64,000 nt of DNA from Clostridiales bacterium (GCA_016278505.1 JADQBQ010000021.1:1-64000), one strand, 5' to 3'; numbered from the stretch's first letter, positions 8,192 through 16,484 are shown. Numbers and translations: made by a program. Notes: generated by a model not told the origin, from the letters alone.

Positions 8192-9132
8192 AAAATGCGG
8201 TTCAAGATGCGGCAAAGAAACTATTGGCAGAAAACAAAGTCGATGTAGTAATTGGCTTTGCTCAAGGCAGCCAGCCTCTCCGCAGTACTCCTGCCTTCAT
8301 CCGCAAGCCGGAAGAAGCAGAGAAATTAACGTGGAATTGTACCTGTGAAAACAACCTGGCTAACTACCTGCGTAAAAAAGAACAAAAAATAGGGGTAGTT
8401 GTAAAGGGATGTGACTCCAGGTCAATCTTAGCTTTAATGAAAGAAAACCAGATTAACAGGGATAACCTTTATATCATCGGTGTTCCCTGCAGTGGTATGA
8501 TAGATAGAAAACAGGTTGCTGACCTGTGTGAAGGCAAAGAAATCATTGCAGCAGAGTGTACAGATGACGCTTTAGTACTCAAGGGGCATGATTTTGAGAA
8601 AACCGTTAATATCGTTGATGTTCTCCACCGTTCATGTGCTGCTTGCACTCATAAGAACCCGGTGATATATGACGAGATGGTAGCTGAAGCTGTTACCGAG
8701 CAAAAAGAAGACTTTGCCGACATCGAAGCATTTGAAGCAAAATCCACCGCCGAAAGGCGCGCATATCTATCACAAGAGCTCAGCAAGTGCATTCGCTGCT
8801 ATGCTTGTAGAAATGCCTGCCCCATGTGTTACTGCGAACAGTGTTTTGTGGACTGCTCCACTCCTGAATGGGTAGGTAAGAGTGCTTCTGACATTCAAGA
8901 TAACATGTTATTCCAGGCTGTTCGGGTATTTCACGGTGCCGGCCGCTGCACTGACTGTGGTGCTTGCGAGCGTGCCTGTCCCATGGGTATTGACCTGCGC
9001 ATCTTGACCCGCAAGCTGGTCAAAGACGCTAAGGAACTATTTGATGCCGAGGCAGGCGTTAAAATGGAAGATAAGCCGGCTCTCTCCACCTTTGAGTCCG
9101 ACGACCCACAACCTTTTTTGGTGAAGGAATGA
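8179..9132 (+). CDS. FlxB-like iron-sulfur protein (FrhB-type N-terminus plus two 4Fe-4S clusters)
   Basis: About 317 residues. The N-terminal half resembles the FrhB/FdhB family (VVKGCDSRS, GVPCSGM). The middle holds SCAACTHKNP. The C-terminal half is a two-cluster ferredoxin domain with CIRCYACRNACPMCYCEQC and CTDCGACERACPMG. This arrangement matches FlxB of FlxABCD-HdrABC complexes, which relay electrons from an NADH-oxidising FlxA to HdrA. ATG 8179 is chosen because it overlaps the mvhD1 3' end, typical for coupled subunits. It could also be called a HdrA-associated FrhB-like protein; substrate specificity is inferred. Confidence 0.8.
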   Translation: MSGIENAVQDAAKKLLAENKVDVVIGFAQGSQPLRSTPAFIRKPEEAEKLTWNCTCENNLANYLRKKEQKIGVVVKGCDSRSILALMKENQINRDNLYIIGVPCSGMIDRKQVADLCEGKEIIAAECTDDALVLKGHDFEKTVNIVDVLHRSCAACTHKNPVIYDEMVAEAVTEQKEDFADIEAFEAKSTAERRAYLSQELSKCIRCYACRNACPMCYCEQCFVDCSTPEWVGKSASDIQDNMLFQAVRVFHGAGRCTDCGACERACPMGIDLRILTRKLVKDAKELFDAEAGVKMEDKPALSTFESDDPQPFLVKE

Positions 9133-9142
9133 GGTGAAATAT

Positions 9143-10162
9143 ATGATAATTACTAAGCAAGATATTCCGAACTTCCTGGATAGCCTGAAGAACAATTACC
9201 AAGTATTTGCACCGGTTAAGCAAGATAATTATACGATGTTCAAAGCTATCACTTCCGGTTCAGATGCAATACTTGATTATAGTAATTCTAAGATTCCCCC
9301 TAAAGGGATTCTGTTCCCGCAAACAGAAGAACTGTTTTCTTACAAGGTGGACAAACAAGGTGCACACCTAGAGGAAAAAATAGACAGCGAGCAAAAGGTT
9401 ATCTTCGGTATCCGCCCGTGTGATGCCAAGAGCATTGCCCTTTTGGATAACGTTTTTAACAATGATAAGTACGAGGACCCCTATTACCTCACCCGGCGGG
9501 AGAATACCGTACTAGTTGGGATAGGATGTAACCAGCCGCAAAGCACTTGCTTCTGTACATCTGTTGAGGGCGGTCCCTTTGATACCACTAACTTAGACCT
9601 GCTTTTAGTAGACATCGGAGATAAATACGTGGTAGAAGTCCTTACCGACAAAGGTAAAAAGGTTTTGACCTCGGCAGCATGCTCCGATGCCTCTGAGGCT
9701 GACAAACAAGCAGCAGCTAAAACCAAGGAAAGTGCAACAGTTGTATCCAAAGTTAACCTTGACGGCTTAAAGCAAAAGCTGGACAGCAATTTCTACGACG
9801 AAATTTGGGATTCTATTTCTGAGAAATGCATAGGGTGTGCTGCATGCACTTACTCCTGCCCCACGTGTCATTGTTTTGACATTGTAGATGAAGCAAAAGA
9901 TTGCGACGGATGCCGCGTACGTAATTGGGATTCCTGCATGTTCCCGGAGTTTACAATACATGGTTCCGGTCACAACCCGCGGCCCAGCGGTAAAGAGCGT
10001 TTCCGCAACCGCGTTATGCATAAATTCAAGTATTTCATAGATGTAAATAACGCCACGGCTTGTGTAGGTTGTGGCAGATGCATTCAAAACTGCCCTGTAA
10101 ATCTGGACATCCGGGAAGTATTGGCGGATATTCAGGGTTCGGAAGCGAGGTCGGTTAGCTAA
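9143..10162 (+). CDS. FlxC-like iron-sulfur subunit (sulfhydrogenase beta/AsrA family)
   Basis: 339 residues from ATG 9143, with GAGGTGA just upstream (the in-frame GTG at 9134 is an alternative). IRPCDAKSI and GCNQPQSTCFC are signatures of the HydB/AsrA family. The C-terminal ferredoxin-like part shows CIGCAACTYSCPTCHC and CVGCGRCIQNCP. This family pairs with the flavin/NAD(P) subunit encoded next (TAATG overlap at 10160-10164). In Flx complexes FlxA, FlxB and FlxC form the NADH dehydrogenase arm. Confidence 0.82.
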   Translation: MIITKQDIPNFLDSLKNNYQVFAPVKQDNYTMFKAITSGSDAILDYSNSKIPPKGILFPQTEELFSYKVDKQGAHLEEKIDSEQKVIFGIRPCDAKSIALLDNVFNNDKYEDPYYLTRRENTVLVGIGCNQPQSTCFCTSVEGGPFDTTNLDLLLVDIGDKYVVEVLTDKGKKVLTSAACSDASEADKQAAAKTKESATVVSKVNLDGLKQKLDSNFYDEIWDSISEKCIGCAACTYSCPTCHCFDIVDEAKDCDGCRVRNWDSCMFPEFTIHGSGHNPRPSGKERFRNRVMHKFKYFIDVNNATACVGCGRCIQNCPVNLDIREVLADIQGSEARSVS

Positions 10163-11001
10163 TGAATAATCCTTATCTGCCGCTACCAATGAAGTTGGTT
10201 AAGAACTTTACAGAGACCGAGGATAAATTAATTCATACCTTTACACTGGAGTTTCAAAGCGAAGAAGACGAAAAAAGTTTTGCCTATACACCCGGACAAT
10301 TTGCAGAGCTTTGCGTCTTTGGTAAAGGTGAGGCTCCTTTCGGTATTGCTTCGTCCCCAACTGAAAAAGGCCAACTGAAGTTTTCCGTAGCCAAGGTGGG
10401 GGTAGTATCTACTGCACTGCATCTTATGGAAGAGGGCGCTACCGTAGGAGTCCGCGGTCCTCTGGGAAATAGTTTCCCGATGGAAGATTTGAAAGGCAAG
10501 AATCTGGTGGTTATCGGCGGTGGTTTTGCTTTCACCACACTTCGTGCACTGTCAACTTACATCTTGCACCCTGATAACCGTGCAGATTTTGGTGACTTGA
10601 CCGTAATCTACGGTGCCAGGAACCCCGGCCTGCTGCTATATAAAGAAGAGCTTGCCGAGTGGGAAGGCCGTTCCGACATTAACCTTGTCCAAACCATTGA
10701 CAGGCCTGCAGATGGCTGGGACGGTAGAGTGGGCTTTATTCCTGCAGTGGTTGAAGAGGTTGCCCCCAGCGCTGAAAACACCGTTGCCATCATTTGTGGA
10801 CCTCCGGTGATGATTAAATTCACTATGCCCGTACTGGAAAAACTGGGCTTCAAGCCTGAGCAGACCATTATGTCTTTGGAAAACAGGATGAAGTGCGGTA
10901 TCGGTATGTGTGGTAGATGTAACGTTGGAAGCCAGTATGTTTGTAAAGATGGTCCTGTATTTACCAGGTCGCAACTTTTAGAGCTTCCCAACGAATATTA
11001 A
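10162..11001 (+). CDS. FlxA-like FAD/NAD(P)H oxidoreductase (sulfhydrogenase gamma family)
   Basis: 279 residues of the ferredoxin-NADP reductase fold. An FAD-binding barrel comes first (YTPGQFAEL, then PFGIASSP), then the NAD(P)-binding lobe (VVIGGGFAFTTLR, ICGPPVMIKF), then a C-terminal [2Fe-2S] site (MKCGIGMCGRCNVG...C). This is the HydG/AsrB/FlxA layout. It would feed NAD(P)H electrons through the neighbouring Fe-S proteins to MvhD1-HdrA1. NADH rather than NADPH is inferred from the Flx homologs. ATG overlaps the previous stop, and it is the last gene before the 400-nt gap. Confidence 0.85.
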   Translation: MNNPYLPLPMKLVKNFTETEDKLIHTFTLEFQSEEDEKSFAYTPGQFAELCVFGKGEAPFGIASSPTEKGQLKFSVAKVGVVSTALHLMEEGATVGVRGPLGNSFPMEDLKGKNLVVIGGGFAFTTLRALSTYILHPDNRADFGDLTVIYGARNPGLLLYKEELAEWEGRSDINLVQTIDRPADGWDGRVGFIPAVVEEVAPSAENTVAIICGPPVMIKFTMPVLEKLGFKPEQTIMSLENRMKCGIGMCGRCNVGSQYVCKDGPVFTRSQLLELPNEY

Positions 11002-11034
11002 TTGAATGAGTTAATGCAAATGGTTAAATTTTAA

Positions 11035-11070
11035 CCTTAAATGGCCGGAACCAGTTCCGGCCATTTAAGG
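11035..11070 (+). repeat. Perfect 17-bp-arm hairpin after flxA
   Basis: The arms (11035-11051 and 11054-11070) are exact reverse complements separated by CA. The core is GGCCGGAAC/GTTCCGGCC. No T-run follows, so termination is uncertain. It shares CCGGAAC/GTTCCGG with the hairpin between acsB and acsC. Confidence 0.6.
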
Positions 11071-11401
11071 AATGACAATTTCCGCAATAGTCTGACACAT
11101 ATACCATTTCTTTATCATCAGACAGCGCGGAAGGTACCCATAACGAATAAACATATCGTCATTCCCGGGGAATGACCCGTGAAATAAAGTTTAAATTTTC
11201 TGGTTTTGGTCACTTATTCCGGGAAACACACCTGAGACTGTTATTATTTATTCAGTCAATTCGTCATCAAGCAATGATTTGGGTACCGAAGTAGTTTTTT
11301 AGTAACACAGTGGAGAGTGGAGAGGGTATCGATTTTTAACACAAGTTTACACATCGACACCGTCCCAAGGCGGTGTACTCCAAAAGGATGGATGTGATGC
11401 C
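11071..11401 (+). other. Structured leader of hdrA2
   Basis: No gene is seen. There is an imperfect long pairing (TTCCGC...GTCTGA with TCAGAC...GCGGAA, about 11079-11132), a GTCATTCC/GGAATGAC hairpin (11158-11176) and an ACACCG/CGGTGT hairpin (11357-11376) just before the SD. A mini-ORF ATG-CCA-TGA (11397-11405) overlaps the hdrA2 start. I saw no clear sigma-A promoter, so hdrA2 may be read through from hdrA1. Confidence 0.4.
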
Positions 11402-14400
11402 ATGAGTTCTGGTAAAGTCGGGGCTGTGATGGTTGTAGGAGCGGGGATTGCCGGTATACAGGCGTCCCTGGACCTGGCCGAATCCGGCTACTACGTGTAT
11501 CTTGTGGAGCAATCACCAGCTATAGGCGGCGCTATGCCCATGCTGGACAAAACATTTCCAACCAATGATTGTTCCATGTGTATTCTATCTCCCAAACTAG
11601 TTCAATGCGGGAGACACCTGAACATTGAAACACTAACTAATTCAGTAGTGAGTGAAGTTGAAGGGGAGCCGGGAAATTTTAAAGTTAGTATTCAGCAAAA
11701 AGCCCGGTATGTTGATCCTGATAAATGTACCGGCTGTGGCTCTTGCGCCGAAGAATGTCCTGTTAAGGTAGATGATGAGTTTAACCAGGGACTGGGTAAG
11801 CGTAAGGCCATTTACAAATCTTATGCCCAAGCATATCCAAATGCCTATGCTATTGACCCAAGTAAGTGCTTAAAGATGAAGAAGGCTAAGGCATGTGGCA
11901 AATGTCTGGAAGTATGTCAGGCAGACGCCATTGATCACGAAATGCAGGATGAAACCATTGATATTGAAGTTGGTTCCGTCATTCTTTGTCCTGGCTTTGA
12001 AAAGTTCGATCCCACTGATCTGGAGTACTACGGCTATGGTAAATTCCCCAATGTTGTTACCAGCCTGGAATTCGAACGTATTCTGAGTGCATCTGGACCG
12101 TATGGGGGTCACTTGCAGCGGCCTTACGACGGTAAAGAGCCTCTTAAAGTCGCCTGGATACAGTGTGTGGGTTCCCGCAACTGCAAGATAGAAAATGGCT
12201 ACTGTTCATCTGTTTGCTGCATGTACGCCATAAAAGAGGCCGTGATTGCCAAAGAACACAGCAAAAATGACCTTGACACTTCTATTTTCTTCATGGATAT
12301 GCGTACGTATGGTAAGGACTTTGAAAAGTATTATGACCGGGCTCGTGAGGAGCAGGGCGTAAACTTTATACGCTCACGGATCTTTAAGATTTCTGAAGTG
12401 GATGAAGAAAGTAAAGACCTAACCATCAGGTATGCAGATGAAAAAGGCCAATTACACAATGAAGAATTTGATATGGTAGTGCTTTCCGTTGGTCTCGAGC
12501 CGGCTCCCAGTGTTATTGAGCTGGGCAAGAAGCTGGGGTTAGAGCTTAACCAGTTTGGTTTCGCTGAGACAGAGCCTATGACCGGGGTCAATAGCTCTAA
12601 GGAAGGCATATACGTTGCCGGTGCTTTCGGCGGTCCCAAGGATATTCCGGAAACAGTTTTATCAGCCAGTGCTGCGGCAGGAGCATCTGCGAGCCTCCTG
12701 GGTGATGTGCGCGGTACCATGATCAAGGAAGTAGAGTTCCCACCTGAAAAGGATGTCAGCGAAGAAGATCCACGTATCGGCGTATTTGTCTGCCATTGCG
12801 GTGTGAATATCGGAAGCACTGTGAATGTCCCCGGAGTGGTAGAAACCGCTAAAGACCTGCCTAACGTTGCGTACGCAGGCGAGTACCTTTATGTCTGCTC
12901 TCAGGATAGCCAGGCATCGATCAGAGAAGCGATAGAAGAACACAGGCTGAATCGGGTGGTTGTTGCTTCGTGCAGTCCCCGTACCCATAAACCCCTGTTC
13001 CAGGAAACCATGCGGGAGGCAGGCCTTAACCCCTACCTCTTTGAAATGGCTAATATACGTGACCAGTGTTCCTGGGTGCACATGAATGAACCGGAAAAGG
13101 CTACAGAGAAAGCTAAGGACCTAGTTAAGATGGTTGTAGCTAAAGCTGCCCTTTTAGAGCCGGTAAAACAGATGTCTGTACAGGTAACTCCCAAGGTTCT
13201 GGTAATCGGTGGCGGCGTAACCGGCATGAGCAATGCCATCAGCCTGGCAGAGCAGGGTTATAGCGTTCACATTATCGAAAAATCAGATCAGCTGGGTGGC
13301 AATGCCCTGCGCATTAAGCAAGGTTTTAAGGGTGAAGATGTGCAAGCATTTGTGGCAGACTTAATTAATAAGGTTGAGTCCAGCGACAATATAGAAGTAT
13401 CTACAGGTACCGGGGTTTCTGAAGCGTCCGGCTATGTAGGGAACTTTAAAACCACTCTGACCAACGGTGATATTGTAGAGCATGGCGTTACCGTGGTAGC
13501 CATTGGCGGTCAAGAATACAAGCCTACAGAATACCTGTATAACGAACACGACGCCGTATTCACCCAGCTGGAGCTGGAAGAAGCAATAGCTGCTAATGAC
13601 CCCAAGGTAACACAGGCGAAAAATATTGTCTTAATACAGTGTGTAGGTTCCAGAGATGCTGAGCGGCCATACTGCAGTCGTGTATGCTGCAACAAGTCTG
13701 TAAAACTGGCTCTGCACTTGAAGGAAATTAACCCGGACGTTAATGTATTTGTTCTTTACCGCGATGTCCGGACGTACGGCTTTTACGAAGAAAACTATCG
13801 CCAGGCCCGGCAAAAGGGAGTTATCTTTGTTCGTTACAATGCCGAGGATAAACCCAGAGTGGAGGCCGCCGGCAACAGCCTACAAGTGACAGTTACTGAC
13901 CATGTTCTTGGTGAGCCAATTGTTATTGAAACCGACGCCGTTGGACTGGCAGCCGCTATACTGGCACCTGAAGACAACGAACAAATGAACCGTATGTTTA
14001 AAGTCCCCCTTAACGCTGACGGCTTCTTCCTTGAAGCTCACATGAAGCTTCGTCCCGTGGATACGGCAGCAGATGGTGTGTTCATTGCCGGTCTCGCGCA
14101 TGGGCCCAAGTCCATGGAAGAGAATGTTGCCCAGGCTAAGGCTGCAGCAGGTAGGGCTCTCACCATATTAAGTAAGGATTCCTTGGAATCCTCTGGTGTG
14201 GTAGCCGTTGTTCAACCGGACAAATGTGCGGCTTGCCTGACTTGTGTGCGTCTGTGTCCCTTTAGCGCACCGCGTATTAATAACTACGCGGCCGAGATCG
14301 AAGCAGTACTCTGTCAAGGTTGCGGCAGCTGCGCAGGTGAATGTCCCAATAAAGCCATCACCTTACAAAGTTATAAAGATGTTATGCTCATGAACATGGT

Positions 14401-14428
14401 AGATTCGCTATATAAGGAGGTGCGTTAA
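11402..14428 (+). CDS. hdrA: HdrA-like flavin-based electron-bifurcation subunit, duplicated-domain form (paralog 2)
   Basis: 1008 residues, colinear with the first HdrA and clearly its paralog. It has the same GAGIAG, NDCSMCILSPKL, CTGCGSCAEECP, CGKCLEVC and duplicated QCVGSR...YCS motifs. The C-terminal ferredoxin differs (CAACLTCVRLCPF and CQGCGSCAGECP). The start ATG is 13 nt from AAAGGA and overlaps a mini-ORF, as in paralog 1. It is followed at once by mvhD2, metV and metF, so it is likely the core of a methylene-THF reductase complex like that of Moorella (MetVF-HdrABC-MvhD). HdrB and HdrC are absent here. Oxidant and reductant are inferred. Confidence 0.9.
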   Translation: MSSGKVGAVMVVGAGIAGIQASLDLAESGYYVYLVEQSPAIGGAMPMLDKTFPTNDCSMCILSPKLVQCGRHLNIETLTNSVVSEVEGEPGNFKVSIQQKARYVDPDKCTGCGSCAEECPVKVDDEFNQGLGKRKAIYKSYAQAYPNAYAIDPSKCLKMKKAKACGKCLEVCQADAIDHEMQDETIDIEVGSVILCPGFEKFDPTDLEYYGYGKFPNVVTSLEFERILSASGPYGGHLQRPYDGKEPLKVAWIQCVGSRNCKIENGYCSSVCCMYAIKEAVIAKEHSKNDLDTSIFFMDMRTYGKDFEKYYDRAREEQGVNFIRSRIFKISEVDEESKDLTIRYADEKGQLHNEEFDMVVLSVGLEPAPSVIELGKKLGLELNQFGFAETEPMTGVNSSKEGIYVAGAFGGPKDIPETVLSASAAAGASASLLGDVRGTMIKEVEFPPEKDVSEEDPRIGVFVCHCGVNIGSTVNVPGVVETAKDLPNVAYAGEYLYVCSQDSQASIREAIEEHRLNRVVVASCSPRTHKPLFQETMREAGLNPYLFEMANIRDQCSWVHMNEPEKATEKAKDLVKMVVAKAALLEPVKQMSVQVTPKVLVIGGGVTGMSNAISLAEQGYSVHIIEKSDQLGGNALRIKQGFKGEDVQAFVADLINKVESSDNIEVSTGTGVSEASGYVGNFKTTLTNGDIVEHGVTVVAIGGQEYKPTEYLYNEHDAVFTQLELEEAIAANDPKVTQAKNIVLIQCVGSRDAERPYCSRVCCNKSVKLALHLKEINPDVNVFVLYRDVRTYGFYEENYRQARQKGVIFVRYNAEDKPRVEAAGNSLQVTVTDHVLGEPIVIETDAVGLAAAILAPEDNEQMNRMFKVPLNADGFFLEAHMKLRPVDTAADGVFIAGLAHGPKSMEENVAQAKAAAGRALTILSKDSLESSGVVAVVQPDKCAACLTCVRLCPFSAPRINNYAAEIEAVLCQGCGSCAGECPNKAITLQSYKDVMLMNMVDSLYKEVR

Positions 14429-14429
14429 G

Positions 14430-14858
14430 GTGGCTGAATTTGAACCTAAAATTGTAGCATTCTGCTGTCACTACTGAGCATACTCAGCTGCGGACCTGGC
14501 AGGTTCCATGAGACTTCAGTATGCTTCAACGGTAAGAATTATCGAAATGCCATGCACTGGTACCATTGACCACCGCGTACTTCTTAAAACCTTTGAGGAT
14601 GGTGCTGACGGTGTATTTGTCGCAGGATGTATGGAAGGCGACTGCCACTTCCTTAAGGGAAATATACGCGCTAAAAAACGCGTCAATATGGTTAAAAATA
14701 TATTGGAGGAAATTGGTTTTGGTGGAGACCGCCTGGATTTCTTCAACCTTTCGGCTGCACAGGGACAGCGGTTTGCTGAAATTGTAACCGAAATGACCGA
14801 TCGCATTCGTGAACTTGGTCCCACTCCCCTGAATCAGAAAGAAGGTGACACAGCATGA
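14430..14858 (+). CDS. mvhD: MvhD-like [2Fe-2S] electron-transfer subunit, selenoprotein (paralog 2)
   Basis: Starts at GTG 14430 behind AAGGAGG, 1 nt after the hdrA2 stop, and reads through TGA (14475-14477) as selenocysteine 16 in CCHY-U-AYSAAD. The aligned residue in MvhD1 is Cys15 ([10 protein letters not shown]). The position that is Sec in MvhD1 is an ordinary Cys67 here (AGCMEGDCHF). Total length is 142 residues, standard for MvhD. Starting at the first ATG after the TGA (14508) would lose the conserved N-terminal Cys motif. A hairpin at 14492-14507 serves as SECIS candidate. The 3' end overlaps metV by 4 nt. Role: electron carrier of the HdrA2-MetVF complex (inference). Confidence 0.9.
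14492..14507 (+). promoter_or_regulatory. Bacterial SECIS-type hairpin of mvhD2
   Basis: GGACCT, loop GGC, AGGTTCC: a stem with one bulged T on the 3' side. The loop starts 20 nt after the TGA (14475-14477), the same distance as in mvhD1, and begins with G. Confidence 0.65.
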
Positions 14859-15526
14859 TAATAGCCCAACAAAAATCTATTCAGGATATTGCCTCGATGA
14901 TCGAAGACTGTAATAAAGTGTTGTTGGTGGGCTGTGCAGGATGCGTCACTGTCTGCCTTGCAGGCGGAGAGAAGGAAACAGAGGTGTTAGCTGCTTCTCT
15001 TCGCATCAAGCGGAGGTTAGAAAATAAGCCTCTGGAAACAGTTACTTTCGTAGCCACCCGCCAATGTGACCCTGAGTATATTGAAACCCTGGAAAGCTAC
15101 GTAAAAGATGTTGATGCAGTTATATCTCTAGCCTGTGGCGTAGGGGTGCAGTACGTGGCCGAGCGCTTTTCCGATAAATGGGTAGTACCGGCTCTGAATA
15201 CCAACTTTATCGGCGGCTCGCTAAACCATGGCGAGTGGGAGGAGCGGTGCGGTCTCTGCGGCGACTGTGTTTTACACCGTACAGGTGGCATATGTCCCAT
15301 TATTCGATGCTCCAAGAGTATCTTGAACGGGCCTTGCGGCGGTTCTCAGTATGGCAAGTGTGAAATCAGCAAAGATATGGACTGTGCCTGGCAACTTATC
15401 TACGACCGCATGAAAGCCCTGGGTAAGCTCGACAAATTGATGGAGTACCAGCCTCCCAAGGATTGGTCCAAATCTCGTGATGGCGGCCCACGCAGGGCTG
15501 TCAGGGAGGATGTGATGATAGATTGA
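14855..15526 (+). CDS. metV: MetV, methylene-THF reductase C-terminal-type Fe-S/zinc protein
   Basis: 223 residues of the methylene-tetrahydrofolate reductase C-terminal family (MetV). It is cysteine-rich: GCAGCVTVC near the start, then CGLCGDCVL, GICPIIRCSKS and NGPCGGSQYGKCE in the second half, which known MetV structures use for an Fe-S cluster and zinc. MetV links MetF to its electron donor. ATG overlaps mvhD2 (ATGA) and the stop overlaps metF (TTGA), so the four genes form one tightly coupled unit. Confidence 0.88.
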   Translation: MIIAQQKSIQDIASMIEDCNKVLLVGCAGCVTVCLAGGEKETEVLAASLRIKRRLENKPLETVTFVATRQCDPEYIETLESYVKDVDAVISLACGVGVQYVAERFSDKWVVPALNTNFIGGSLNHGEWEERCGLCGDCVLHRTGGICPIIRCSKSILNGPCGGSQYGKCEISKDMDCAWQLIYDRMKALGKLDKLMEYQPPKDWSKSRDGGPRRAVREDVMID

Positions 15527-16449
15527 AAACCGAGAGCAAACTCGAAAAGGTCTTAAACAGCGGTAAATTTGCTGTCACAGCGGAAATAGGGCCACCAAAA
15601 CACGCATCCGGCGACGGGATGAAGCACCATGCCGATATGCTGGTAGACTACGTTGACGCAGCAAACATTACTGACAGCCAAACTGCCATCGTGCGCATAT
15701 CCAGTATCGCCGGTGGTGTGCATATCAAGGAAAAAGGTGTAGAGCCCATCGTACAAATGACCTGTCGTGATCGCAACCGTATTGCCATGCAGGCTGATAT
15801 ACTTGGTGCTTATAGCTTGGGCATGAGAAATCTTCTCTGCCTATCGGGTGACCACCAGAAATTCGGCAACCACCCCACCAGTAAAAACGTATATGATGTG
15901 GACTCTATGCAGCTTATCCATCTGGTGCGTAGAATGCGTGATGAAAAACTATTCTTCTCAGGTGAAGAAATTAAAGAGAATGAACCACGCTTTTTTGTGG
16001 GAGCAGTAGCCAACCCATTTGCCGACCCCTTTGAATTCCGGGTAGACCGCCTGGAGAAAAAAGTGGAGGCCGGGGCTGAATTTATACAAACCCAGTGTAT
16101 CTTTGATATGGAGCGCTTTGAACGCTTCATGGAAATGGTACGCGAGCGTGGCATTGACGAGCGAGTACACATTTTAGCCGGGATAACTCCCATGAAAAGC
16201 TGGCGTGCTGCCAAATACATCGGAAACAATGTTAGTGGCATGATTGTACCTGATGCACTGGTACAGCGCCTGAAAAACGCCGAGGACCCCAAACGTGAGG
16301 GTATAGAAATGGCTATTGAGCAAATTAACTATATCAAAGAAAATGTGAAAGGCGTGCACGGCTTCCACGTTATGGCCATTGCATGGGAGGAAGTTGTACC
16401 GGAAATTGTTGAGCGGTGCGGGCTTTATCCCAGGCCGAATGTCGACTAG
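15523..16449 (+). CDS. metF: 5,10-methylenetetrahydrofolate reductase
   Basis: 308-residue FAD TIM-barrel enzyme that reduces methylene-THF to methyl-THF, the substrate of AcsE encoded upstream. It shows AEIGPPKH near the start, LCLSGDHQ and FIQTQCIFD, all MetF-type motifs. TTG 15523 overlaps the metV stop (TTGA). The association with metV, hdrA and mvhD marks it as a MetVF (type III) reductase rather than a stand-alone NAD(P)H enzyme. It can run in either direction depending on whether the organism makes or oxidises acetate. Confidence 0.92.
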   Translation: MKTESKLEKVLNSGKFAVTAEIGPPKHASGDGMKHHADMLVDYVDAANITDSQTAIVRISSIAGGVHIKEKGVEPIVQMTCRDRNRIAMQADILGAYSLGMRNLLCLSGDHQKFGNHPTSKNVYDVDSMQLIHLVRRMRDEKLFFSGEEIKENEPRFFVGAVANPFADPFEFRVDRLEKKVEAGAEFIQTQCIFDMERFERFMEMVRERGIDERVHILAGITPMKSWRAAKYIGNNVSGMIVPDALVQRLKNAEDPKREGIEMAIEQINYIKENVKGVHGFHVMAIAWEEVVPEIVERCGLYPRPNVD

Positions 16450-16484
16450 TTAAGTTGTTTAACTTTGGTAAAAGTAAAGACTCG

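Noticed and set aside
8179-10162. Reading the two Fe-S proteins as HdrC and HdrB
   Set aside because: No CCG-type cysteine motif is present; the FrhB-like and AsrA-like motifs fit FlxB and FlxC better.
12331-12819. Long minus-strand ORF inside hdrA2 (and similar ones across coding regions)
   Set aside because: Antisense shadow of a strongly conserved gene; no SD and low-complexity composition.
14508-14858. Starting mvhD2 at the first ATG after the TGA
   Set aside because: This would lose the conserved N-terminal CxxC-type motif; a GTG with a strong SD directly after hdrA2 gives the full protein.
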